Assembly: GCF_000016505.1 (NCBI RefSeq)
Contig: NC_009706.1
Span: 3,782,001-3,846,000, forward strand
DNA: 64,000 bases
Reading direction: 5' to 3'
Source of the DNA: Clostridium kluyveri DSM 555
GTDB taxonomy: Bacteria; Bacillota; Clostridia; Clostridiales; Clostridiaceae
The position numbers were made by a program, and so were the translations under genes. Positions 18,722 through 30,097 of the stretch are shown in pieces. Under the pieces are notes generated by a model. The model did not search any database. It had not been told where the DNA came from and was given only the letters and a program-made list of their open reading frames with translations. Within the stretch, counting starts at the first letter, position 1. Each line of letters begins with the position of its first letter.

Positions 18722-18765
18722 TACCTTGAAAGACCAGCAAATTAATTTGCTGGTCTTTCAAGGTA
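18722..18765. terminator. Perfect 44-bp palindrome between rph and DedA genes
   Basis: The sequence from 18722 to 18765 is a perfect 22+22 palindrome with core AGCAAATTAATTTGCT and arms containing GAAAGACC/GGTCTTTC. It sits between convergent genes and most likely forms a very stable bidirectional terminator, although the following T-rich tract is short. The perfect symmetry is longer than needed for termination. Confidence 0.7.
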
Positions 18766-18802
18766 TATTAATATTTTTAAATCAAATGACATTTATACAT
18801 GC

Positions 18803-19414
18803 CTATGAATTTTCTGTCTGTACCTTTTTAGATATCAACTTATAAAGAATAAATGCAATTATTAAAATTACTAAAGCTATATCTGCAAAATGGAACCATT
18901 CACGTATAATAGTCCAATTTTCTCCCATTTTATAACCAGCATATCCTAAAAGTACACTCCATATAGCGGATCCTAATAAGGTATATATGGTAAATTTTTT
19001 AACATCCATTTTACTTATGCCTGCCGGAAGAGAAATAAATGTTCTGATTATAGGTAAGAGCCTAGAATAAAATACTATTTTTTCTCCATATTTATTAAAA
19101 TAATAATCACTTTTTTCAATATGGGATTTAGATAATCTAAGCTTATCAGCATATTTTTCAACTAAGGGTCTTCCACCTATTTTACCAATATAATATGCCC
19201 CTATAGAGCCTGCTGTTCCTCCAAGCGTTCCAAAAATTATAACAAGGGTTAAATTTAATCTTCCTGTAAAGCTTAAATATCCCCCAAAAGGCAATATAGC
19301 TTCACTTGGGATAGGTATGCAAGCACTCTCCAAGGCCATAGCTATGAATGTACCTGCATAACCTGTTTTGTCCAGGACAAAAATAACTACATCAATTATT
19401 CTTTCTATCATCAT
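18803..19414 (-). CDS. DedA family membrane protein
   Basis: The 203-residue protein has several hydrophobic segments and DedA/SNARE-associated signatures: ALESACIPIPSEAILPFGGYLS near the N terminus and FYSRLLPIIRTFISLPAG (around 122-140). DedA proteins are inner-membrane proteins, some of them polyprenyl-phosphate or phospholipid flippases needed for envelope homeostasis. The ATG at 19414 is preceded by GGAAAGGA five bases upstream, so I prefer it to the GTG at 19429. It is convergent with rph and followed by no further gene on its strand within 180 bp. Confidence 0.88.
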   Translation of the reverse strand: MMIERIIDVVIFVLDKTGYAGTFIAMALESACIPIPSEAILPFGGYLSFTGRLNLTLVIIFGTLGGTAGSIGAYYIGKIGGRPLVEKYADKLRLSKSHIEKSDYYFNKYGEKIVFYSRLLPIIRTFISLPAGISKMDVKKFTIYTLLGSAIWSVLLGYAGYKMGENWTIIREWFHFADIALVILIIAFILYKLISKKVQTENS

Positions 19415-19549
19415 ACGTTCCTTTCCCACGAAAAATATGTATTTTATTTATACTCTATTATATATTATATCCCGGAATTTTTGTATTAATTTTCTATAAA
19501 CAGTGTTAATAATAAGCTTATCAGAACCAACTACACTTAATTCTGTATA

Positions 19550-20596
<1,047 letters not shown>

Positions 20597-20614
20597 TTAT
20601 TACAAGGTAATTTA

Positions 20615-23600
20615 TTATTTTAATACCTCTACTGCAATATTAAATTTTTCTCCATTAATATTACAACCACTGTATTCCCTATTTTCATTATAAGCAACTT
20701 CTACTGCAAGAGTTTCTTTTTTAATTTGAGCTTCAAATTTTTTAACTACTTCTTCAAGTTTTTCATTATCTGAAACATATAACTTTATTTTATCTGCAAC
20801 TTCAAATCCACTTTCTTTTCTCATATTTTGTATTTTACTTAATATTTCCCTTAAATTTCCTTCTTCTTTAAGTTCTTCTGTAATTGTAGTTTCTAGAACT
20901 ATTCCTGTACTCCCTTCTCCAGCAAAAGCAAAGCCTTCTAATCCTTCCATAGTAATAAGTAAATTTTCTGAGTTCAATTCTATTTCAGTTTCATCTATTT
21001 TTATTTTTACCACTTCATTATTATTTATTTTACCCGCTAAATCCATTTGATTCATAGAAGATATACTTTGTTTTATTTTAGGTATCATCCTTCCATATTT
21101 CTTTCCCAATACAGGAAGATTAGGCTTTATATTAAAATTAACATATTTCGATAAATCCGCATTAAAAACTATATTTTTAATATTTAACTCACTTTTTATT
21201 ATGTCACCATAGTATCCAGGAAGTGTTTTTACACTTATGAGCATTTCAGATAGAGGCTGCCTGTTTTTTATATTAGCTGCATTTCTAGCACTTCTTCCTA
21301 ATTTTACTATTTTATAGCACTCTTCCATATTTTTTTCTAAATCACTATCTACCAGATTTAAATCATACTCCGGCCATTTACATAAATGTATGCTTTCTGG
21401 TACATTCTTGTTTAAGCTTAAAACCAGGTTTTGATAAATTTCTTCCGTCATAAATGGTACAAAAGGCGCTGCAATCAAACATAATTTATTCAATACATTA
21501 TATAAAGTTACATAAGCTCCTACTTTATCTTCTGCCAATTCTTCATTCCAGAATCTGGTTCTATTTCTTCTTACATACCAATTTGAAAGTTCATCCACAA
21601 AATTTCCGATACTTTCTGCAGCCTGTGTAATTCTATAGTTATCCAAGTTCCCTTCTGTGATTTTTATTAGTGAATTCAACCTTGAAATAACCCATTTATC
21701 CATTACATTTTCACTTACAAAATGTGAATATTCTAAAGGATTGAATTTATCTAAATCTGCATAGAGCACATAAAAGGAATATACATTCCAAAGTGTACCT
21801 AAAAACTTTCTCTGACTATCTTGAACTGCTTCTTCATAGAATCTGGATGGAAGCCATGGTGCACTTTCTGTATAAAAATACCATCTGGTAGCATCTGCTC
21901 CTTCATTTTCCAGTACTACTTCAGGACTCAATACATTTCCCTTGTGCTTTGACATCTTAAGACCATGTTTATCCAATACGTGTCCTAAAACCAGACAATT
22001 TTCAAAGGAACTTTTGTCAAATAACACTGTGGATATGGCCATAAGAGTGTAAAACCATCCTCTGGTCTGATCTACAGCTTCAGATATAAACTGAGCCGGA
22101 AAATTCTTTTCAAAAAGCTCTCTATTTTCAAATGGGTAATGATGTTGTGCAAAAGGCATAGAACCTGAATCAAACCAACAATCAATTACTTCTGGTACCC
22201 TTTCCATTTCTTTGTGGCATTTATCACATTTTAACTTAACTCCATCTATATATGGTTTATGAAGTTCTATATCATCTGGTACATTAATTCCCTTCTCCCT
22301 TAATTCTTTAATACTTCCTATACATTCTCTATGACCGCACTCACATTCCCATATAGGCAGTGGTGTACCCCAGTATCTTTCTCTGCTGAGTCCCCAGTCT
22401 ATTACCCCTTCAACAAATTTCCCAAACCTTCCCGTTCTTATATTGTCAGGATACCAATTTGTATCATTGGTATTTCTAATAAGTTTATCCCTCATAGCTG
22501 ACATTCTAATGAACCAGGTATCTCTTGGATAGTATAGAAGTGTAGTATCACATCTCCAGCAAAATGGATAGGAGTGAGTAAATTTCTCTGCCTTATACAA
22601 TATGTCCTTCTCTTTTAAGTATGCTATTATTTTGGGATCTGCATCTTTTACAAAAAGTCCCTTCCATGGGGTAACTTCATCTTTAAATTTCCCTTGTGTT
22701 GTTACAGAATTTATCATAGGTATATTGTGCTTTATGCATGTAATACTATCATCTTCACCGAATGCCGGCGCAGTATGTACAATTCCAGTACCGTCTGTCA
22801 AGGTTACATAATCACCGTGAACAACATAATGGGCTTTCCCCTCAAAAGGTGTAAAATTAAACATAGGTTCATACTCTATTCCCAGCATTTCTTCACCTTT
22901 AAATTTCTTTACAACTTCATATTCCCCTTCTAACTTTTCAAGAAGTCCTTCTGCTAATATCAAGTGTTCCCCATCATTGATTACTTCTACATAATCATAA
23001 CTTTTATTTATTGTCAAAGCCATATTATTAGGTAATGTCCATGGGGTTGTAGTCCATGCAAGAATATATTTATCTTCATTCTTAATTTTAAATTTAACAT
23101 ATACAGATGTTTCTTTTACATCCTTATATCCTTGTGAAACTTCATGTGAGGAAAGGGCAGTGCCGCATCTAGGACAATAAGGTACTATTTTATGTCCCTT
23201 ATACAAAAGATTTTTATCCCATATTTGTTTCAAAGCCCACCATTCAGATTCTATATAATGGTTGTCATAAGTTACATAAGGGTCATCCATATCTACCCAG
23301 AAACCTATTCTGTCAGACATCTTTCTCCATTGACTTACATAAGTAAAAACACTATCTTTACACTTTTTTATAAAATCCTCTACTCCGTATTTTTCGATTT
23401 GTGGTTTTCCTGATATTCCAAGACTTTTTTCAACTTCCAGCTCAACAGGAAGACCGTGGGTATCCCATCCTGCTTTTCTTAGAACCTTATATCCTTTCAT
23501 AACCTTATATCTAGGTATAAGATCTTTTATAACTCTGGTTAGAACGTGTCCTATGTGAGGTTTTCCATTGGCAGTTGGAGGCCCGTCATAAAAAGTAAAA

Positions 23601-23719
23601 TATTCTCCATCCTTGTTAGAATTAAAGCTTTTCTCCACTACTTTTCTATCCTGCCACAATTTTAAAATATCTTTTTCCATCTGTACAAAACTTTTATTAT
23701 TATCAATCTTTTTATACAT
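20615..23719 (-). CDS. ileS: Isoleucyl-tRNA synthetase
   Basis: This class I synthetase has about 1034 residues. It shows the HIGH motif ([16 protein letters not shown]), editing-domain motifs ([19 protein letters not shown]), the KMSKS motif as KMSKHKGN, and Zn-type Cys residues (CGHREC, CDKCHKE). Length and the HxxHKGN variant match the long IleS type common in clostridia. I start it at 23719 because AAAGGAG lies 8 bases before that ATG. It attaches isoleucine to its tRNA in the cytoplasm, and it is controlled by the T-box leader just upstream. Confidence 0.95.
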   Translation of the reverse strand: MYKKIDNNKSFVQMEKDILKLWQDRKVVEKSFNSNKDGEYFTFYDGPPTANGKPHIGHVLTRVIKDLIPRYKVMKGYKVLRKAGWDTHGLPVELEVEKSLGISGKPQIEKYGVEDFIKKCKDSVFTYVSQWRKMSDRIGFWVDMDDPYVTYDNHYIESEWWALKQIWDKNLLYKGHKIVPYCPRCGTALSSHEVSQGYKDVKETSVYVKFKIKNEDKYILAWTTTPWTLPNNMALTINKSYDYVEVINDGEHLILAEGLLEKLEGEYEVVKKFKGEEMLGIEYEPMFNFTPFEGKAHYVVHGDYVTLTDGTGIVHTAPAFGEDDSITCIKHNIPMINSVTTQGKFKDEVTPWKGLFVKDADPKIIAYLKEKDILYKAEKFTHSYPFCWRCDTTLLYYPRDTWFIRMSAMRDKLIRNTNDTNWYPDNIRTGRFGKFVEGVIDWGLSRERYWGTPLPIWECECGHRECIGSIKELREKGINVPDDIELHKPYIDGVKLKCDKCHKEMERVPEVIDCWFDSGSMPFAQHHYPFENRELFEKNFPAQFISEAVDQTRGWFYTLMAISTVLFDKSSFENCLVLGHVLDKHGLKMSKHKGNVLSPEVVLENEGADATRWYFYTESAPWLPSRFYEEAVQDSQRKFLGTLWNVYSFYVLYADLDKFNPLEYSHFVSENVMDKWVISRLNSLIKITEGNLDNYRITQAAESIGNFVDELSNWYVRRNRTRFWNEELAEDKVGAYVTLYNVLNKLCLIAAPFVPFMTEEIYQNLVLSLNKNVPESIHLCKWPEYDLNLVDSDLEKNMEECYKIVKLGRSARNAANIKNRQPLSEMLISVKTLPGYYGDIIKSELNIKNIVFNADLSKYVNFNIKPNLPVLGKKYGRMIPKIKQSISSMNQMDLAGKINNNEVVKIKIDETEIELNSENLLITMEGLEGFAFAGEGSTGIVLETTITEELKEEGNLREILSKIQNMRKESGFEVADKIKLYVSDNEKLEEVVKKFEAQIKKETLAVEVAYNENREYSGCNINGEKFNIAVEVLK

Positions 23720-23851
23720 AAATTGAGCTCCTTTCATCTTCAATGTTAATTTTTTACTATTTGTTTTGTTTTATACATGACTTGAAATGCATACAATTAT
23801 ATTCATATTTAAAGCATTGTTATTTAAATTAATTTTTAGATTATTTACAAT

Positions 23852-24085
23852 AAAAAAACTTCATCCAAATAGGACGAAGTTAAATTCGCTATACCACCTA
23901 TGATAATCCTGGAACACTAACATGGTATTCTATAACGCAGAATTACGTAAAAATTTACTCAGATAGTTAAATACTTTTCAATTTTCAAACTCCCAGGTGA
24001 TTTTCTCTAAGTTACCCTACGGATTCTCACCACTGGCCGCTCTCTGTAAATGATATAAACCCAAATACTTTTCCTGTTCAAAGTT
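23852..24085 (-). promoter_or_regulatory. T-box leader of ileS
   Basis: On the minus strand the leader contains the T-box AGGTGGTATAGCG (23899-23887), followed by a terminator hairpin (GATGAAGT arm) and a T-run at 23857-23852. The specifier codon is ATC (24001-23999), preceded by a purine run and followed by A-CCTGGGAGT. This aligns base for base with the metG leader at 40069. ATC reads isoleucine, matching the gene. Uncharged tRNA-Ile would pair at the specifier and with the TGGT bulge, favouring antitermination. Confidence 0.9.
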
Positions 24086-24115
24086 TTTAAAATGTTTACT
24101 ATTGAATTTTTCTCT

Positions 24116-24144
24116 ATTATATTATATGAAAATTTTATTGTCAA
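24116..24144 (-). promoter_or_regulatory. Consensus SigA promoter for the ileS leader
   Basis: On the minus strand TTGACA (24144-24139) and TATAAT (24121-24116) are separated by 17 bases. It lies directly upstream of the T-box leader and downstream of the amidase stop codon. Confidence 0.8.
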
Positions 24145-24173
24145 TTTATTTACAAGAAAATTTTCAAACTCAA

Positions 24174-25973
24174 TTAGTATCCAAGGGCTTTCAGTATTCC
24201 ATCAGCTATAGCTTGTGCAAATTTTGCCCTGTATTCATCACTGCTCAATTTTGCAGCATCCTCAGGATTTGTTACAAAACCTAATTCCGTCAATACTGCC
24301 GGTGCAACTGTATTTTGCGCAATATAAAGCCAGCTTCCATCTTTTAAGCCTCTATTATAAGTTCCTACTTCTTCTACAATGCTGTTTTGTATATATGTTG
24401 CTAACTTTCTACCCTCTTCATTTCCTGTGTAATATAAAGTCTCCGTACCATTAGCTGAAGGAACATTAAAAGAATTAGTATGGATACATACAAAATATTT
24501 AGCATTGGCGTTATTTGATATGTCACAACGCTTTTGAAGACTTTCTGTAACACTCATTGGAGTAGACCTCATATCTGTTGTCCTTGTATATACTACATTT
24601 ATTCCATGTTCTTCAAGTATTTTACCTGTTTTTAAACCTACTGCCAGTGTAATATCATCTTCTTGAAGTCCATTTATCCCCGTAGCGCCCACGTCACTTC
24701 CCATTCCATGGCCTGGATCTATGACTATTATGGGAGCTGTACTTGAAGGAGGCGTTTGCTGAGCCTTTGCAACTATAGTTAAAGTAAGAGTTACTTGTTT
24801 TTCATATCCTGCTGCAATACCTTTATATGTAAATGTACCAGTTTTAGATGAATCCACTTTCTCTGAATCCCATATGACGCCTACTTTTTGGGTAGTTCCA
24901 TCGCTCATAGTAGCTTGTACACTAATTGGAAGAGAGTACTCATCCCCCTCAGTTATCTGATTGGCTAGATCTGATATGGAACTTACCATTAGTTCTTTAT
25001 TTTCATTTAAGGAACTTAAGGATTCCAAAACTCCCTTTGCAATAGCAGCTGCACTTTTATTTTGATAATCATCACTTCCAAGCAAACTGCTTTCCTGAGA
25101 ATTAGTCATAAACCCCAATTCTACCATAACAGCTGGTGACAAGGTCCCCCTGAGTATTTTATGCTGAGGCTGTCCCTCTTTAACACCCCTATCCATACGT
25201 CCAGTATAGCTTACCATTTGATTTTGTATTTTGTTGGCAATATTTTCAGCTTCATCACTATACCCTGCATAATAAGTTTCTATACCATTTACTGCTGAAT
25301 TTTCAGTATAAGAATTACAATGTATGGTAACAAACATATCTGACTTTGCATTATTTGCTATATCAAAACGAGATTTTAAATCTGAACTACTATCCCAAGA
25401 AATATTATCATCTTTTCTAGTGTACACTACATTTATTCCATTTTGCTCTAATATATTTCCTACTTTTAATGCTACAGATAGATTCACATCTTTCTCATTT
25501 AAACCTGATCCACTAATATTTCCTTTATCATTTCCTCCATGACCTGCATCAATAGTAACTGTATATTTTGAATTAGAAGTTGGATTTGATTTTATACTAA
25601 ATTGCATTTTAGATTCACCATAGCTTTTACCACTTATAGATTTCAACCCACTTTTTACAATTAGATTATAAGTTTTATCATAGATATACTGAGTTTTAGG
25701 TGCAACTACCAAATCACTTCCATTATCCTGTAATTGCACAGATATTGGAACAGAATTCCCATCACTATCTACAACTACTATATTTGAATCATTTACTGTA
25801 CTCTCATCTAACTGCATATTGAACTTTATTTTCCATGACTTATCAATTTCTACATCTTTTCCTATGACTGCTCCATTATATGCAGAAGCATGAACCATAC
25901 TGATTCTTACAAAAGTCACAAACATAAATATAAAACTTAAAAGCATAATCTTATAAACTTTTGTATCTTTCAA
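24174..25973 (-). CDS. Secreted peptidoglycan amidase with two Amidase_3 domains
   Basis: The 599-residue protein has a signal peptide (residues 1-30, ending VHASA). An SbsA-type Ig-like domain follows (about 35-130), then Amidase_3 domain one (IDAGHGGNDKG, IHCNS, MVELGF), a Big_4-like linker (about 325-405), and a second Amidase_3 domain (IDPGHGMGSDVGA, IHTNSF, LTELGF). Zn-binding and catalytic residues look intact in both. The enzymes cut between MurNAc and L-Ala in the cell wall. Two catalytic copies in one chain are unusual. The same N-terminal Ig-like domain occurs in the glucosaminidase at 42571. The gene has its own unit, convergent with nothing. Confidence 0.9.
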   Translation of the reverse strand: MKDTKVYKIMLLSFIFMFVTFVRISMVHASAYNGAVIGKDVEIDKSWKIKFNMQLDESTVNDSNIVVVDSDGNSVPISVQLQDNGSDLVVAPKTQYIYDKTYNLIVKSGLKSISGKSYGESKMQFSIKSNPTSNSKYTVTIDAGHGGNDKGNISGSGLNEKDVNLSVALKVGNILEQNGINVVYTRKDDNISWDSSSDLKSRFDIANNAKSDMFVTIHCNSYTENSAVNGIETYYAGYSDEAENIANKIQNQMVSYTGRMDRGVKEGQPQHKILRGTLSPAVMVELGFMTNSQESSLLGSDDYQNKSAAAIAKGVLESLSSLNENKELMVSSISDLANQITEGDEYSLPISVQATMSDGTTQKVGVIWDSEKVDSSKTGTFTYKGIAAGYEKQVTLTLTIVAKAQQTPPSSTAPIIVIDPGHGMGSDVGATGINGLQEDDITLAVGLKTGKILEEHGINVVYTRTTDMRSTPMSVTESLQKRCDISNNANAKYFVCIHTNSFNVPSANGTETLYYTGNEEGRKLATYIQNSIVEEVGTYNRGLKDGSWLYIAQNTVAPAVLTELGFVTNPEDAAKLSSDEYRAKFAQAIADGILKALGY

Positions 25974-26070
25974 AAAATCACCTCCTTAACCATAGACTTC
26001 TAGATAATAAGATCTTAAAGTTTGCATCTATAAAATTTTCCATGTAACATATACTATTATAATATAAAAA

Positions 26071-26108
26071 AGGTTAATTTTATAGATTTTTATAAATAAA
26101 GTTAACCT
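26071..26108. repeat. Hairpin upstream of the amidase gene
   Basis: AGGTTAA and TTAACCT flank a loop of 24 bases, with a T-run next to the stem on the minus strand. It lies in the 226-bp gap between the divergent amidase and metallo-beta-lactamase-fold genes, which otherwise shows only AT-rich promoter-like sequence (TATTATAAT near 26060). Its role is unclear. Confidence 0.35.
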
Positions 26109-26199
26109 CATTTAAATATCAACTTTAATATAATTTATTTTTTACATCAATTGTCACAATTCAACTTTAAAAAATAAATAAAAGAAAGGAAAAGATTTT

Positions 26200-26832
26200 A
26201 TGGAAATACAATGGATAGCTCATTCCTGTTTTTTATTAAAAGATTCAAAAGGAAAAAAACTTTTAACAGATCCCTTCGATGAAACTGTTGGATATAATAC
26301 TTTTCAAGGGGATGTAGATATAGTCACCACAAGTCACACTCACTTTGATCACTGCTATACTGAAAAAATAAAATATAAACATCTTATAAACACTGTAGGC
26401 TCCTATAATTTATTTGAAATAAACATTGAAGGTATACCTTCTTATCATGACAAAGTACAAGGTGCTAAAAGAGGAAAAAATATAATATTTATTATAGAAA
26501 TGGATAGGTATAGAATATGCCACTTAGGAGATATAGGCTATGTATTGACTGAAAATGAATTAAAAAAATTAGGTAATATTGATATACTTTTAATTCCCAT
26601 AGGAGGTAACTTTACTATAGACGGCAGGGAAGCTGCTAAATTAGCTAAAGCTATCAACAGCCACATAGTAATTCCCATGCATTATAAAACCTCTTGTTTA
26701 ACCTTCGAGCTGGAAGGATTAGATCAATTCCTCAAATATATGAAAAATGGAAAGAGAGTTAAAAGTAATACATTAAATATAGAAAATAAATTATCCAATT
26801 ATAATGTGGTTACTATACTTAATTTTACATAA
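26200..26832 (+). CDS. Metallo-beta-lactamase-fold hydrolase, UlaG-like
   Basis: The 210-residue protein shows the metal motif TSHTHFDHC (HxHxDH) near residue 45, then HLGDIGYVL with the next metal ligand, and a C-terminal VIPMHYKT His. This resembles the UlaG/YcbX-type single-domain MBL hydrolases often annotated as UPF0173. AAAGGA precedes the ATG. It stands alone, divergent from the amidase and convergent with the ArsR gene. The substrate is unknown. Confidence 0.85.
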   Translation: MEIQWIAHSCFLLKDSKGKKLLTDPFDETVGYNTFQGDVDIVTTSHTHFDHCYTEKIKYKHLINTVGSYNLFEINIEGIPSYHDKVQGAKRGKNIIFIIEMDRYRICHLGDIGYVLTENELKKLGNIDILLIPIGGNFTIDGREAAKLAKAINSHIVIPMHYKTSCLTFELEGLDQFLKYMKNGKRVKSNTLNIENKLSNYNVVTILNFT

Positions 26833-26861
26833 AATAAAAAATACATCTCCCTTTTAAATGA

Positions 26862-26900
26862 AAAAATTTCTAAAAATTATTTTAAATCTTTAGAAATTTT
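26862..26900. terminator. Bidirectional terminator between MBL and ArsR genes
   Basis: AAAATTTCTAAA pairs with TTTAGAAATTTT. T-runs follow the stem on both strands, and it directly abuts the ArsR stop codon. Confidence 0.75.
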
Positions 26901-27264
26901 AATTGTGTTCCACATGTTCTAGTCCTGCGTTAAATAATCTATCTATATGCTCATCATCTAAAGAATAATAAACGGATTTTCCTTCTCTTCTAAACTTAAC
27001 TAACCTTGCAGCCTTTAGAATCCTTAATTGATGTGATATAGCAGACTGGCTCATTTGAACTACTTCTGATATATCACATACACATAGTTCTTTTTTAGAT
27101 AAAGAATATATTATTTTAATTCTCGTATAATCACCCAATATTTTAAAAAGCTCTGATAACTTCATAAAAGTTTTTTCACTTAACATATTTTCTTTCACAT
27201 ATTCTATATTTTGTTTATTAATTTTAGTACAAGAGCAAACTTCAATCTTCAAATCATCTTTCAA
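26899..27264 (-). CDS. ArsR/SmtB family metal-sensing repressor, CadC-like
   Basis: The protein of about 121 residues is a winged-helix ArsR/SmtB regulator. It contains the thiolate metal site ELCVCD in the alpha-3 helix, an N-terminal pair CSC as in CadC, the recognition helix MSQSAISHQLRILKAARLV, and a C-terminal DDEHID...HVEH cluster like the alpha-5 site of SmtB/CzrA. Such proteins leave DNA when Cd, Pb or Zn binds. The GTG at 27273 overlaps the GAGGTGG ribosome site, so I prefer the TTG at 27264. No metal exporter adjoins, so its target is elsewhere. Confidence 0.85.
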   Translation of the reverse strand: MKDDLKIEVCSCTKINKQNIEYVKENMLSEKTFMKLSELFKILGDYTRIKIIYSLSKKELCVCDISEVVQMSQSAISHQLRILKAARLVKFRREGKSVYYSLDDEHIDRLFNAGLEHVEHN

Positions 27265-27298
27265 GAATACCACCTCACTATGAGATATTATATTATAT

Positions 27299-27823
27299 TT
27301 ATCTATAATCTTTCAACTTAAAGTTCTTAATTATGGTATCACCATACTGTAAACTTTTTTTAACATCAACAATTCTTTGATTTCTAGAACCCTTAAATTT
27401 CAATCTATTGTCTCTTTTATCTTCTTCAAATTTTCCATCTACCAATACATCTATATTTCTCAATAACTCTTGCCAGGACTGGTTATCCTTATTGTCTAAT
27501 ATATATTCAAATGTATATCCTGTATAACACCATATATTTAGATCTAATTCTTTAATTTTACGGGCCATATATGCAAAAGCTTCTGCCTGTTCAAAAGGAT
27601 CACCTCCTGAAAAGGTAACTCCCTTTACAAGAGGATTAGTCTTCACATCATGGATTAAAACATTTATATCTTTTAATTCTCCTCCATTAAAGCAATGGGT
27701 GGATGGATTAAAACATCCTTTGCAGTTATGTCTGCATCCTTGTGCAAAAAATACTCTCCTCATGCCAGGTCCATTTACAAGACTTTCATAGGCAATACCT
27801 GCTAGTCTAACCTTATTATTCAC
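27299..27823 (-). CDS. nrdG: Anaerobic ribonucleotide reductase activating protein
   Basis: The 174-residue radical SAM activase has the cluster motif CRHNCKGC near residues 30-37 and GGDPF further on. It generates the glycyl radical on NrdD using S-adenosylmethionine, and lies 150 bp downstream of nrdD on the same strand. The gap between the two genes holds a long hairpin. Length and motifs are typical of NrdG. Confidence 0.93.
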   Translation of the reverse strand: MNNKVRLAGIAYESLVNGPGMRRVFFAQGCRHNCKGCFNPSTHCFNGGELKDINVLIHDVKTNPLVKGVTFSGGDPFEQAEAFAYMARKIKELDLNIWCYTGYTFEYILDNKDNQSWQELLRNIDVLVDGKFEEDKRDNRLKFKGSRNQRIVDVKKSLQYGDTIIKNFKLKDYR

Positions 27824-27883
27824 TATTATTCCACTTCCCTTATTAAAATATATAAAGTAAATAATAAATTAATATTATCTGAC

Positions 27884-27945
27884 CTATTTTACCTAATGAT
27901 TTTTACATAAAATTTTATGTATATGTAAAAACATTATGTAAAATA
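27884..27945 (-). repeat. Long hairpin between nrdD and nrdG
   Basis: CTATTTTACCTAATG plus TTTTTACATA on one side pairs almost perfectly with TATGTAAAAA plus CATTATGTAAAATAG on the other, giving a stem of about 25 bp with a short loop. No T-run follows on the minus strand, so it is more likely an mRNA processing or stabilising structure than a terminator. Confidence 0.55.
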
Positions 27946-27975
27946 GACAAATTTAACTTTTACAAACATATTGGT

Positions 27976-30081
27976 TTAATAATATACTATTTTATTACTA
28001 CCTTGTGCTATTCTGTCCTTTCTTTCTGCAGTTTTTCCTGCCCCAAATCTTTCATCCAAGGATAAGTATCCTGTTACCCTCGATATGCCTTGTATGCTGC
28101 CACTACCACAATGAGGACACTTATTCTCTCCATGTAAATAAGAACCACATTCCCTACAATACCTTATATGAAAATTTATTCCTATATAGGATATATTTGT
28201 ATTATCATAGGCATAATTGATTATATCCCTAATAATTTCTTCCGATGGATAATCATCTATTTCTATATAACTTATATGTCCACCATTACAAATTTTGTGA
28301 TAAGGAGCTTCAATATCTATTTTATCTTTTATAGATATTGGAAATCCTACAGGTATATGATAAGAATTAGTATAATAGTCTTTATCCGTTATACCATGTA
28401 TTTCTCCAAATATCTTTTTATCCTGTAATATAAACTTCCCACTTAGACCCTCTGCAGGTGTAGCATAACAACTCCAATTCAGATGAGTCTGTTCTATAAA
28501 TTTATCTGTATATTTTCTGATATAAGAAATTATTTTCACTCCAAGTTCCCTTGAATTTTCATCCTCACCATGATGTTTTCCCGTTAGCGCAATTAATGTC
28601 TCCGCAAGTCCAATGAAGCCTATGGCCCAGGTACCCTGCTTTAATATAGGCTCTATAGAATCATCTAATTTTAAATTTTCAGAGCCTTTCATAAGACATT
28701 GACCTGCTACAAAAGGTAAATCTTTAACTTTTAACCTTTTTAAAATACCATACCTATGCATTAGAGATTCTTTAGCTAAATTTAATCTATTGTCTAATAG
28801 TTCAAAAAATTTATCTATATTCTTCTTAGCTAAAATTCCTAGCCTAGGTAAATTAATTGTCACCGGCGCTATATTTCCTCTTCCTTTTGTCCCTGGTTCT
28901 CCATTCACATTTGAACACACATAAGTTCTGCATCCCATAGTAGCTGGTATTACGCCTTTATCATAATACGCTTTATTAAAATCAGCATCTAAATTCATAA
29001 AAGTAGGATTCATTCTCTTTGAAGCTACTCTACATGCAATTTTAAATAGATAATAATAAGGATCATCTTGTTCTTTGTTCACTCCTTTTTTAACTCTGAA
29101 TATTATGTTGGGAAATATAGGCTGTTCTCCCTTTCCCAGCCCCTTTTCATATTCAGTTAAAAATACCTCGCATACTAAAGCCGCATCTTTGGATTTGGGT
29201 ATTCCTAAATTTATTGAGCTAAAAGGTACCTGTGAGCCTGCCCTTGAATGCATAGTATTTAAATTGTAAATTATCCCCTGCATTGCCTGCTCTACATTTT
29301 TTCTTAACCGTTTTTCCGAAATATCTTTTATCCTATGCTCTTCTACTCCTACTTCCTTAAGATACTGTATTATTTCCCTTCTCGTAGGTTCTACAAAAAC
29401 AGCCATATCATTATCAAAATCAGGATGAGACTGTCCGCCAAACATGTCATTTTGAGATGATTGCAATAATATACAGGAAAGTTCTGCCGCAGATTCTATT
29501 CTCCTTGGAGTTCTAATATTCCCATATCCCGTATTAAACCCATATAAGAGCATTTCTTTAGTTGGTATATGAAGACAATTGATAGTTAAATTATAACTAT
29601 CTAAGTCGTGATAATATATATCTCCATTTTCATGGGCTTTTGCTAAATATTTCGGCATAGTCCCCAGATTATGCCATTTATTTGATTCACTAGCTATTCT
29701 AAGTAGTTTAGAACTAAAATTATTTCCTACATTAGCATTGTCTCTATCCGTTTCTACGCCTATCTTATCAATAACCTTCATAAGATCTGATTTTATATCT
29801 CTTATTTTAGTTCTTTCACTTCTATAATTTGAATATACCAATCCTATTTTTCTATGACCATTTTTTAAAAGAATTTTTTCAACTATATTTTGTATTTCTT
29901 CAACCTCTATTTCTTTTACATTAAGCTCTTCTATTTCTTTTATAACTTTTTGAGTTAAGTCTATAAAGTCACTCTCTTTTAATTCATAGCCAATTTCTTC
30001 TGATGCACTTTTTATGGCATTAGTTATTTTTATAGAATTAAATTCTACTTTTCTACCATCCCTTTTCACAACATGTAGCAT
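27976..30081 (-). CDS. nrdD: Anaerobic ribonucleoside-triphosphate reductase
   Basis: The 701-residue class III reductase begins with an ATP-cone (VVKRDGRKVEFNSIKITNAI, residues 4-90), then the catalytic core (NLTINCLHIPTKEML, PDFDNDMAVFVEPTRRE). It ends with a Zn site (CRECGSYLHGENKCPHCG) and the glycyl radical loop RVTGYLSLDERFGAGK. It makes dNTPs without oxygen, needing NrdG. GGAGG lies 8 bases before the ATG. A NrdR-box-like site sits just upstream. Confidence 0.95.
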   Translation of the reverse strand: MLHVVKRDGRKVEFNSIKITNAIKSASEEIGYELKESDFIDLTQKVIKEIEELNVKEIEVEEIQNIVEKILLKNGHRKIGLVYSNYRSERTKIRDIKSDLMKVIDKIGVETDRDNANVGNNFSSKLLRIASESNKWHNLGTMPKYLAKAHENGDIYYHDLDSYNLTINCLHIPTKEMLLYGFNTGYGNIRTPRRIESAAELSCILLQSSQNDMFGGQSHPDFDNDMAVFVEPTRREIIQYLKEVGVEEHRIKDISEKRLRKNVEQAMQGIIYNLNTMHSRAGSQVPFSSINLGIPKSKDAALVCEVFLTEYEKGLGKGEQPIFPNIIFRVKKGVNKEQDDPYYYLFKIACRVASKRMNPTFMNLDADFNKAYYDKGVIPATMGCRTYVCSNVNGEPGTKGRGNIAPVTINLPRLGILAKKNIDKFFELLDNRLNLAKESLMHRYGILKRLKVKDLPFVAGQCLMKGSENLKLDDSIEPILKQGTWAIGFIGLAETLIALTGKHHGEDENSRELGVKIISYIRKYTDKFIEQTHLNWSCYATPAEGLSGKFILQDKKIFGEIHGITDKDYYTNSYHIPVGFPISIKDKIDIEAPYHKICNGGHISYIEIDDYPSEEIIRDIINYAYDNTNISYIGINFHIRYCRECGSYLHGENKCPHCGSGSIQGISRVTGYLSLDERFGAGKTAERKDRIAQGSNKIVYY

Positions 30082-30097
30082 ACATCATGCCTCCTAA

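Noticed and set aside
18648-18845. Open frame downstream of rph
   Set aside because: Most of it is the 44-bp palindrome and it has no convincing homology; its C-terminal part is antisense to the DedA gene.
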